Of a DNA stretch of 7,726 bases, positions 1-5,619 are shown piece after piece. Each line of letters opens with the position of its first letter. The first letter of the stretch is position 1. A program made the translations under genes and the position numbers. Under the pieces are notes generated by a model. That model saw nothing but the letters and a program-made list of their open reading frames with translations, did not search any database and had not been told where the DNA came from. Source of the DNA: an uncultured Rhodospirillales bacterium (GTDB lineage: Bacteria; Pseudomonadota; Alphaproteobacteria; Acetobacterales; Acetobacteraceae); NCBI GenBank assembly GCA_903928045.1, contig CAIYPH010000717.1, positions 1-7,726 on the forward strand. The letters run 5' to 3'.

Positions 1-116
1 AAGCCTGCCCAACGGACCGTCAAGCGGCCTGATGGACAACTGTCGGCAACAACCAGAAACTGAGGGGACGCTTGGCGGTCGACGATCGTCGGCAAGGCTG
101 ATGAATTATCCGGGCT
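1..116. other. Sequence left of the integrase break, unidentified
   Basis: Integrase similarity stops at about 113-121, and this left-edge segment replaces the rest of the gene. On the plus strand one frame is open from the window edge to a TGA at 61-63, and another is open to a TAG at 116-118, at the break itself. Either could be the C-terminal end of a gene lying off the window, for example a transposase whose insertion or associated deletion cut the integrase. I recognise no motif, and too little sequence is present to choose. Confidence 0.25.
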
Positions 117-367
117 AGGTCTTTGCCGTCACGGATCAGGCCAAGCAGGCGTTGCGCCTCGCGCCGCGCCGCCTCCGCACCCCACGCACCGCGCCCATGG
201 CGCCCAATGGTCAAAATCCGCTGCTGCCCGCCGATCCTGGTTTTTACCAGGTAGACCGTATCGCGCGCCCGGCGCCGTGCCCCAAAGCCGCGCACCTCAC
301 TATCCCACACCACTTCGCCGGGCGTCATCGCCTCAGCACCCGCAGAAGTCAGCCGTTTTCGGGTCAT
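20..367 (-). pseudogene. Truncated tyrosine-recombinase (phage/island integrase), N-terminal arm-binding domain only
   Basis: The first 83-85 residues look like the N-terminal arm-DNA-binding domain (DUF4102 type) of integrases carried by prophages and tRNA-targeted islands. Visible features are a short basic start (MTRKRLT), a WDSEVRGFGAR stretch, a strand reading YLVKTRIGGQQRILTIGRHG, and a helix ending LLGLIRDGKD. In full-length relatives (roughly 400 residues) this GKD is followed by a core-binding domain and a catalytic domain with the Arg...His-x-x-Arg...Tyr residues. Here about 30 unrelated residues follow and then a TGA at 20-22, so all catalytic parts are missing. I start it at the ATG at 367, because residues encoded further upstream come from the repeat array and do not resemble integrase. 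No strong ribosome-binding site is visible. The protein could not recombine DNA. Its closeness to the tRNA-Pro fragment at 544-588 marks this as the integrase end of an old island or prophage. Confidence 0.78.
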
Positions 368-486
368 TTTGGTATCCCGTTGGATTTGGTATCCCGACCC
401 TCCTACGCGAGCCCTAGGCAAGCGGTCGGGATACCAACGGGATACCATGTCATGGCGGGACGCGCCTAGACAGGAATACCAAAATG
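365..486. repeat. Cluster of five GGGATACCA-type repeats, probable integrase arm sites
   Basis: Five copies of a CGGGATACCA-like motif lie just upstream of the integrase start. Two are on the minus strand (about 370-379 and 387-396) and three on the plus strand (427-436, 438-447 and a one-mismatch copy, GGAATACCA, at 473-481). The outer pair forms a perfect 13-bp inverted repeat (371-383 with 434-446) and the inner pair a perfect 12-bp inverted repeat (388-399 with 424-435). The outermost copies both continue as ATACCAAAATG, one of these running into the integrase start codon. Arrays like this between int and the tRNA-derived core are typical of arm-type sites bound by the integrase N-terminal domain. 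They may also repress int by covering its promoter and start. The repeats are seen directly; the binding role is inferred. Confidence 0.65.
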
Positions 487-526
487 GCGGATTTCCGCCA
501 TTCTGTCATTTCCTGTCGTCTCCTGT
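470..526. promoter_or_regulatory. Palindrome plus 10-bp-phased TYCTGT repeats, possible excisionase or accessory sites
   Basis: A perfect 9-bp inverted repeat (AATGGCGGA at 483-491 and TCCGCCATT at 494-502) is followed by three TYCTGT motifs at exact 10-bp intervals, starting at 501 (TTCTGT), 511 (TCCTGT) and 521 (TCCTGT). An inverted copy (ACAGGA) lies at 470-475. Direct repeats spaced one helical turn apart on the attachment-site side of an integrase are a common layout for cooperatively bound excisionase or DNA-bending proteins. No excisionase gene is visible in the window. The repeats are certain and their function is inferred. Confidence 0.4.
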
Positions 527-543
527 GTTCACGTTTTTTTCGC

Positions 544-588
544 CTGGGGGACTGGGGGTCGTGGGTTCGAATCCCGCCGCTCCGACCA
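544..588 (+). other. 3' half of a tRNA-Pro(GGG) gene: attachment-site core (att) of an integrated element
   Basis: The segment matches tRNA positions 32-76. It has an anticodon loop CTGGGGG with anticodon GGG at 546-548 and G37, a 3' anticodon-stem strand ACTGG, a variable loop GGGTC, a complete T arm (GTGGG, TTCGAAT, CCCGC), a 3' acceptor strand CGCTCCG, discriminator A and encoded CCA. Upstream of 544 the sequence (TTCGC at 539-543) cannot pair with ACTGG, and no CGGAGCG acceptor strand is present, so the 5' half is absent and this is not a functional tRNA. A tRNA 3' half left alone beside an integrase is the classic product of site-specific integration into a tRNA gene. Because the fragment reads rightward, the element should lie to its left, with the rebuilt intact tRNA-Pro gene at the far end of that element outside the window. 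Confidence 0.8.
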
Positions 589-630
589 ACTCGCCCTTGC
601 GCGGGACCTGCCATCAGCGCATCGCTTCTT

Positions 631-641
631 CCCCCCCCCCC
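631..641. repeat. Homopolymer of 11 C
   Basis: An uninterrupted run of eleven C occupies 631-641, between the tRNA fragment and the 3' end of the small membrane-protein gene. On the minus strand it is a G11 tract starting 6 nt after that gene's TAG. It lies outside any coding frame I can support, so slippage would not change a protein, though tracts of this length are prone to replication slippage and sequencing length errors. No convincing terminator hairpin precedes it. Confidence 0.6.
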
Positions 642-647
642 ACTGAC

Positions 648-1133
648 CTACGTCGCCACCGGATCTTCCGGATCAACCGCGACCTCTGGAATGGACCACT
701 CGGTCTCGATCCGTGCCCGTGCCCGCCGCAATACCGCAATGCGGGCGCTTGACGCCGCGTTGAGCGAAGCCCGGATGATCGCCGGCAGCACTTCGGCGGA
801 AAGCCAGGCAACCCCCTGCAGCGACCAGGACAGAGCGAGCTGCCGGGGATTTGTCGCAATGCTGACCGCGGAGACGATCTCAGGGCCAATCGTCCACAGC
901 AGGTAGCCCGGCGCCACCGCGGTGGCGATGCCGCACAAGAGGATCGGCTTGCTGGCGGACTTGCCGGCGGACTCGTCGATCATCATCGCGACCACCGCCG
1001 GGGCCAGCAAAATCGCCCCCAGCACGACGGCGCCGGGCATCAGGGCCAGGCACACGCCGGTCCCCAGCCCGAGCACCCAGTTGGACATCCCGCCCCGCCG
1101 CGATCCCGGCTTCTGGCCGCGCTTGCCCGCCAC
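648..1133 (-). CDS. Small membrane protein of unknown family, partner of the upstream pseudokinase-like gene
   Basis: I do not recognise the family. From the GTG at 1133 the protein has 161 residues. It begins with a basic 15-residue segment (KRGQKPGSRR), followed by two closely spaced hydrophobic stretches at about 18-33 and 34-52, broken by a Pro-Gly, and a third at about 62-81. The second half (about 98-140) is helical and moderately hydrophobic, ends in an Arg-rich segment (RIAVLRRARARIE), and is followed by an acidic, proline-containing tail (residues 144-161). This suggests an inner-membrane protein with a cytosolic C-terminus; topology is inferred. The GTG start lies 2 nt past the TGA of the 665-codon gene, so translational coupling is likely. 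An ATG at 1088 with a GGCGGG upstream would give a 146-residue protein and cannot be excluded. Codon use resembles its neighbours, so it looks like a genuine gene of the same unit, possibly acting with the anchored protein encoded before it. Confidence 0.7.
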   Translation of the reverse strand: MAGKRGQKPGSRRGGMSNWVLGLGTGVCLALMPGAVVLGAILLAPAVVAMMIDESAGKSASKPILLCGIATAVAPGYLLWTIGPEIVSAVSIATNPRQLALSWSLQGVAWLSAEVLPAIIRASLNAASSARIAVLRRARARIETEWSIPEVAVDPEDPVAT

Positions 1134-1135
1134 GG

Positions 1136-3133
1136 TCAGGACAACACGAGCGACATCACGGCGTAGATCAGCCCCAGCGATCCGGCCGTGGCCACTACCT
1201 CATGGCCCAGATGCTCGGCCATCGTCTCCCGTTGCCCGCGAGCCGCGACGATGTCGCTGACCATCCGATCGATCGCCTGCGCATGCGCCAGCGCCGCCTC
1301 ACGCTCCTGCCGGTCGGCGTTGAAGGCTTCGGTATCGGCGAGAACCGCAACCATGTCGGCGAGCAGGCCGCTCTCACTGGTGGTCTGGAGGGCCCGTTCG
1401 CGTGCCTCCCGGCGGCTCCGGCTGGCAAAAGCCGCCAGCACCGGCGCCACCGACTTGGCGAGTAGCACCGCCAGGCGCGGACAGGCCGCGCCACGGGTTC
1501 GCATCTGGATCGCGGCGTAAAGGCGCAGCACCGCGAGGCCAGCCTGATCGGGCCGTTGCGCCGCGGCGACCACCGCCACATCCGGATCCAACGCGGAGTC
1601 GCTGCGGGCGGCGACGAAGGCGGCAAGCTCGGCGTCGCACAACAGCCCGCCCGGTAGCCTGTTCTGCGCCGCTTCGCGTTCCATGGCCGGGAGCAAGGCG
1701 TCGAGTCGCATCACGCACTCGGCGCCGATCAGCGGGCTACGGCAGGGGAGCAGCGGGTTGAGGCTGTAGGCCAGCCGGTTGATCCCGCCACCCAGTCCCT
1801 TCTGGACCACCAGGGAGCGGTACTGATGCGCGCTCAGCCGCAGCAGCGCCGCATCGCAGCGCTCGGCCCGGAGGCTCGCCCAGATCCCGATCGCCTCCTC
1901 GCCGAGCATATCGGCAATGCTTGCCGGCGATGGCACCTCGGCGGCGCCCGCCGCGGCCAGCATCGGCCCGATCCCTTCAGGCCACAGGGCGGACCCGTTC
2001 CACGCCATTGGCGCCAACGGGTCCAGCAGGGCCACCGCCCGCATCACCAACGCGGCATCATCGAGCGATGTCGCCTCTTCCTCCTGGGCGGCGCGTATCC
2101 GGACGGTCTCATCCAGTCGCACCGCGAGCGCGCTATCGCCGAGGCTGCGCCGGACCCAGGCGTTCACCGCCCCCGAACGCAGCGCGCGCAGCCCGCCCTC
2201 CGCGTCCCAGGTCATCGCCCCGGCGAGCGCGCGCGCGCTCCAGATGCTGCGGGAGCCGATGTCGAGCGGCCGCTGCGCCCGCCGCGGCGGACGGGCCGCG
2301 ACCCGCCGGGACCGCGCGACCTCGGTATCCGCCAGCAGGGCCGGGGTGGGGCGATGCTCGGGATCCTCGGCGAGCATTCCGCGCAACAGGTCACTGATCA
2401 CCGGCGGCAATCGCAGGTCACCAACCAGGGTTGCCAGATTCCCGCGTTCGAGTTGCTGGCAAATCAGGTCCCGCGGGTCGAGGTCGCGGCACGGCTCATG
2501 GCCGAGTGCCAGCACCAGCAGGGTGACGCCAAGCGCGTAGACGTCATCTGCGATACTGCCGGCGCCGCGGGCGGAGGGGTGGCAGATCGCGACATAGGGG
2601 GGCTCGAAGAGGCCGGGCTGGTAGAAGGCCGGCGGAGCGGCCCAGGCGCACCCCAGCGTCACCGGATCGCCCGCGCCCGCGCGGAACATATTGCCGGGGC
2701 GGATCGCTCGATGGGTAATGTGTTGATGGCGCAGGTGTTCCAGCGTCTGCGCGACCGGGCGTAGAACCTGGGTGAGCAGCGCGTACTCGTCCCACGGGGT
2801 AAATTGCCCCGTGCCCGCCGGCACCAGCGCGGGGCCTGGGGGGGCCTGACAGATCATGAACGGCGCGGCCTGGCCGGTGGGGTCGCGGGCGGTGATCGCG
2901 GCGATGGGGGACAGCACGCCGGCGATCGGCGTGGCCAGAAATCGCTGCAACTCGGCCGCCCGGGCTGGGACGCCCGGTGCGATCTTCACCGCCATTAGCC
3001 TCGTTCGGCCAGCCAACCGATCAATGGCGGCAAAGGCGGTTTGCCCACCAGCGGCTTCGGGCATTGGTTGTCCGAAGTCGATGTCGAATGCATCGTCGAT
3101 CTGTGACACATTCATGTGGAGAGCCTTGGACAC
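1136..3133 (-). CDS. Ser/Thr-kinase-fold protein with lost catalytic residues (predicted pseudokinase), C-terminally membrane-anchored
   Basis: Residues about 20-270 follow the order of a eukaryotic-type protein kinase. The ATP lysine lies in MAVK (K50), a likely helix-C Glu at E61, a catalytic-loop equivalent HRAIRPGN at 141-148, an F-helix motif DDVYALGV at 196-203 with D197, and a late Arg in EHRPT (R261). The HRD aspartate is replaced by Ala143, and no DFG can be found where it belongs (TLGCAWA, 159-165). The glycine loop is also weak. These losses normally abolish phosphotransfer, so a binding or scaffolding role is more likely than catalysis. An Arg/Pro-rich linker (about 272-290) leads to a long Ala-rich, probably helical region without a recognised domain (300-600), a charged helix (about 600-645) and a hydrophobic C-terminal segment (about 648-665) that could act as a tail anchor. 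The kinase domain would then sit in the cytosol. The start is GTG at 3133 with GAGG 4 nt before it; an ATG at 3115 is an alternative. The stop is 2 nt from the next gene's GTG, indicating an operon. Confidence 0.75.
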   Translation of the reverse strand: MSKALHMNVSQIDDAFDIDFGQPMPEAAGGQTAFAAIDRLAGRTRLMAVKIAPGVPARAAELQRFLATPIAGVLSPIAAITARDPTGQAAPFMICQAPPGPALVPAGTGQFTPWDEYALLTQVLRPVAQTLEHLRHQHITHRAIRPGNMFRAGAGDPVTLGCAWAAPPAFYQPGLFEPPYVAICHPSARGAGSIADDVYALGVTLLVLALGHEPCRDLDPRDLICQQLERGNLATLVGDLRLPPVISDLLRGMLAEDPEHRPTPALLADTEVARSRRVAARPPRRAQRPLDIGSRSIWSARALAGAMTWDAEGGLRALRSGAVNAWVRRSLGDSALAVRLDETVRIRAAQEEEATSLDDAALVMRAVALLDPLAPMAWNGSALWPEGIGPMLAAAGAAEVPSPASIADMLGEEAIGIWASLRAERCDAALLRLSAHQYRSLVVQKGLGGGINRLAYSLNPLLPCRSPLIGAECVMRLDALLPAMEREAAQNRLPGGLLCDAELAAFVAARSDSALDPDVAVVAAAQRPDQAGLAVLRLYAAIQMRTRGAACPRLAVLLAKSVAPVLAAFASRSRREARERALQTTSESGLLADMVAVLADTEAFNADRQEREAALAHAQAIDRMVSDIVAARGQRETMAEHLGHEVVATAGSLGLIYAVMSLVLS

Positions 3134-3372
3134 TTCACCTCGGGACCCGCAACCTATTGGGCAAGCTAGGCGCCAAAGATTAATCGATTCTAAACCGGGA
3201 ATTTCCCCTTATCACGCAATGAGGCCGACTATAGCGACCGGGGATCGACCCTTGCCTCCGCGTTTCACCGCCATTATTCATGGGTTGTTGATGAGATGAA
3301 CGCGGGCGATGTTACCGCGCGCGGGTGCGACAGAAAGTGCATAGCGCTTCTAACAGCGCCATGAAGGGTGCG
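3134..3372. promoter_or_regulatory. Divergent intergenic region between the pseudokinase operon and the EAL gene
   Basis: This 239-nt gap must contain promoters for both directions. It is more AT-rich in its middle (about 3180-3235) than the flanking genes. A GGGAATTTCCC palindrome at 3197-3207 (5-bp arms around one T) lies between the two transcription units and could be an operator. TTTAGAAT (minus strand, about 3188-3195) and TATAGC (plus strand, 3231-3236) resemble -10 elements, but I find no well-spaced -35 for either. A 22-codon open frame (3296-3364) overlaps the first in-frame ATG of the EAL gene by ATGA, but has only a weak ribosome-binding site. Nothing here is firm beyond the palindrome itself. 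Confidence 0.35.
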
Positions 3373-4170
3373 ATGGAAGGGGCGAAGGCGCTGGAAACAC
3401 GCTTGCAACTCGCTGATCTGATGGAGGCGCTGCAAGAGCGCCGCATCCGGACTCGGTATCAGCCGATTGTCCGCATGCATGACCGTCATCCGACCGGCGT
3501 CGAGGTTCTGGCGCGGCTCGAGCATCCGGTGCACGGGCTGGTGGAGGCGGACCGCTTTGTTCCCCCGATGGAGGCGGCCGGGCTCGGTCGTCTGTTGTCG
3601 GAAGCGGTTGTCGCCACCGCGTTCGAGGAGTGGCAGCGGTTCGATCTCGCCAGGTTGGGCCTGACATTGGCGATCAATATGCCGCTCGACGTGCTGTTGA
3701 TGCCCGAGACGCTCGACTGGCTCAAAGCCGAGCGGATTCGCTGCGGCCTGGACGCTGAGCAGATCGTCATCGAGTTGACGGAGAGCCAGCAACTGAACTC
3801 GTTGCCGGAGCTGGCGAACATGATCGCGCGGTACCGGGCCAATGGCTACCGGCTGGCGATCGATGACGTCGGCCCCTCGATCCGCGACCATCGCCCGCTG
3901 CTCGACATGTCGTTCAGCCTGCTGAAGCTGGACCGTAGCCTGGTTCAAGGCGAGGACCCTGATGGCGGACATGCGGAATTTCTGGCTTTCTCTCTTGAAG
4001 CGGCGCGTGAAGTCGGGCTCGTGGTGATCGCGGAGGGGGTCGAGGACGAAGCGACCTGGGCGCGCATGTCAGCCGCCGGGATCGATCAGGCGCAGGGCTA
4101 TTTCATCGGACAGCCCATGCAGGCGGGCGAACTCGCGGCCTGGCATGCGACGTGGTGCGACGACGCCTAG
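3373..4170 (+). CDS. Stand-alone EAL-domain protein, probable cyclic-di-GMP phosphodiesterase or c-di-GMP-binding protein
   Basis: From the ATG at 3373 (GAAGGG at 3363-3368, spacing 4) the 265-residue product is essentially one EAL domain with a short N-terminal helix. EAL enzymes hydrolyse cyclic-di-GMP to linear pGpG. The family residues are present at the spacings known from RocR: E44 in EVL, N102, E134 and E137 in IELTE, D164-D165, K185, E221 and Q241, plus YQPIV at 29-33. Against activity, loop 6, normally DFG(T/A)GYSS, reads DVGPSIRD here (165-172). Changes in that loop are associated with reduced or lost activity, so the protein could be a weak enzyme or a sensor. No GGDEF, PAS or membrane segment is fused, so it is predicted to be cytosolic. 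GTG at 3325 and ATG at 3361 are upstream start options with poorer ribosome-binding sites. It is divergent from the pseudokinase operon and converges on the histidine kinase, sharing a 4-nt overlap. Confidence 0.88.
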   Translation: MEGAKALETRLQLADLMEALQERRIRTRYQPIVRMHDRHPTGVEVLARLEHPVHGLVEADRFVPPMEAAGLGRLLSEAVVATAFEEWQRFDLARLGLTLAINMPLDVLLMPETLDWLKAERIRCGLDAEQIVIELTESQQLNSLPELANMIARYRANGYRLAIDDVGPSIRDHRPLLDMSFSLLKLDRSLVQGEDPDGGHAEFLAFSLEAAREVGLVVIAEGVEDEATWARMSAAGIDQAQGYFIGQPMQAGELAAWHATWCDDA

Positions 4171-5558
4171 CGGTTGGCCTGGCCCATGTCGGGGTGCTCG
4201 GGCAGGCTGATCGTGACCTTGGTGCCCTCGCCGAAGCGGCTCTCGAGCTCGAGGCGTCCGCCGTGTAGGGCGACGAGCTGGCGGGCGAGTGGGAGACCGA
4301 TCCCCGCGCCCTCCTTGAGCCGGTCGAGGCCGCTATCGGCTTGCCAGAACGGCTCGAACACGTTGGGCAGATCCGCCTCGGCGATACCGACACCGCTATC
4401 GGCGATTGTGATGACGGCGCCACCCCGCATGTCCGGGCGCATGGTGACCGCGACGCGGCCGCCGCGGGGGGTGAACTTCACCGCGTTTCCGGCGACGTTG
4501 ACGACGATCTGGCGCAGGCGCTGGGAGTCGGCGCGGAGCACCACTTTCTGCTCGGAGATGGTGACATCCAGCACCACCCCCGCCGTCTCCGCGGCGCGGG
4601 CGATGACGCCGAGCGAGGCTTTGAGCAGGGCGCCCAGGTCGAGCGGGCGGATGTTGAGGTTGAGGCTGCCGGATTCGATGCGGGCGAAATCCAGCACGTC
4701 GTTGATCAAGGACAGCAGATGCTGGCCGCTCGACAGGATATGCGCGGCGTAGTCGATGTATTCCTTGCTGCCCAGCGGCCCCAGCGCCTGCTGGTGCATG
4801 ATCTCGGAAAATCCGATCACCGCGTTGAGCGGGGTGCGCAATTCATGGCTCATCGCGGCGAGGAAGCCGGATTTCGCGCGGCTGGCCGCCTCGGCCTGCT
4901 CCTTGGCCTGGCGTAGGCCCTCCTCGAGGCGGGCACGGTCGGAGATGTCGAGCGCGACGGTGGCGATCCCCCAGATCGCGCCGGCGGCATCGGTTACCGG
5001 CACCTTGCTGGTTAGCCAGCGCCGCGTCGTCCCGTCGGCGGTCGGGTAGCTTTCCTCATAGAACGGCGTCGGGTTGCCGGATGATAGCACGTCGGCGTCG
5101 ATCTTGCCGGTATAGGCGCCATACTCGGCCCCCAGCAGATCACCGGCGGTGCGGCCGACGGCGGCCTCGGGGGAGGTGCCGTAGATGGCGGCCTGGTAGT
5201 GGTTCATCAACAGATAGCGGGAGTGTCTATCCTTCAGATTCAACATGATCGGTAGCGCATTTGCCACCGTGGTCAAAAGCTGGGTGGCGAGGTGGGCGGC
5301 GGCGGTGTCTCCGTAGGTGATCAGCGTGTAGCGCTCTCCCCCGGTTGGGGAGAAGTCCGAGCGCTCCTCGCGGGAGATCGCGTGAGCGCCGGCTTCGTGC
5401 TGGGCGAGGCGGATGCGGTAGCGGGCGTTTTCGGCGACCACCGCGCCGTCATTGTCCAGCACCGCGGCGGCGCGCGGCATTGCGGCGACCAGCGCGCGGA
5501 TCGCCGCCATCGCCGTATCGCTGGCCATCCCTGAGTCGTCCCTGCTGCTGTGGTTCAT
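4167..5558 (-). CDS. Soluble PAS-domain hybrid-free sensor histidine kinase
   Basis: The 463-residue protein should autophosphorylate on His and pass phosphate to a response regulator not encoded in the window. In order: a weak PAS-like segment (about 17-85), a clearer PAS/PAC domain (about 94-208, with LNLKDRHSRYLLMN and ending VALDISDRARLEE), a linking coiled coil (208-230), a HisKA domain with the H-box SHELRTPLNAVIGFSE and phosphoacceptor H238, and an HATPase domain. The latter has an N-box around N358 (GNAVKFTP), G1 DSGVGI at 387-392, F-box FEPF at 401-404 and G2 GAGIGL at 417-422, so all ATP-binding boxes are present. There is no transmembrane stretch, so it should sense a cytosolic signal. 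No receiver domain is attached. I chose the ATG at 5558; a TTG at 5570 and an ATG at 5528 are alternatives, none with an ideal ribosome-binding site. purB ends 61 nt upstream on the same strand with no obvious terminator, so co-transcription is possible. Its stop overlaps that of the EAL gene. Confidence 0.9.
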   Translation of the reverse strand: MNHSSRDDSGMASDTAMAAIRALVAAMPRAAAVLDNDGAVVAENARYRIRLAQHEAGAHAISREERSDFSPTGGERYTLITYGDTAAAHLATQLLTTVANALPIMLNLKDRHSRYLLMNHYQAAIYGTSPEAAVGRTAGDLLGAEYGAYTGKIDADVLSSGNPTPFYEESYPTADGTTRRWLTSKVPVTDAAGAIWGIATVALDISDRARLEEGLRQAKEQAEAASRAKSGFLAAMSHELRTPLNAVIGFSEIMHQQALGPLGSKEYIDYAAHILSSGQHLLSLINDVLDFARIESGSLNLNIRPLDLGALLKASLGVIARAAETAGVVLDVTISEQKVVLRADSQRLRQIVVNVAGNAVKFTPRGGRVAVTMRPDMRGGAVITIADSGVGIAEADLPNVFEPFWQADSGLDRLKEGAGIGLPLARQLVALHGGRLELESRFGEGTKVTISLPEHPDMGQANR

Positions 5559-5619
5559 CCTGCCGACCAATTGCTCGGACTAGATTGCGCCGAGGTTCGC
5601 GGCTTGGGAAGACCGCGTT

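Noticed and set aside
483..540. Intrinsic terminator formed by the 483-502 hairpin and the T7 run at 534-540
   Set aside because: The T run begins more than 30 nt after the hairpin instead of directly after it, and no gene ends on that strand just upstream.
544..588. A complete functional tRNA-Pro gene
   Set aside because: No CGGAGCG acceptor strand or D arm lies upstream, and the bases at 539-543 cannot pair with the ACTGG strand, so only the 3' half is present.
631..641. C11 tract as a phase-variation switch
   Set aside because: It lies outside any supported coding frame, after the stop of the minus-strand gene, so changing its length would not switch a protein on or off.
1826..2764. A 312-codon open frame on the plus strand opposite the kinase-like gene
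   Set aside because: It is an Arg/Gln/Pro-rich product with no recognisable motif, whereas the opposite strand gives ordered kinase-fold motifs over the same bases.
3274..3972. A 232-codon open frame on the minus strand opposite the EAL gene
   Set aside because: It has Gln/Arg/His-rich composition typical of antisense frames, while the plus strand encodes all EAL catalytic residues at canonical spacing.
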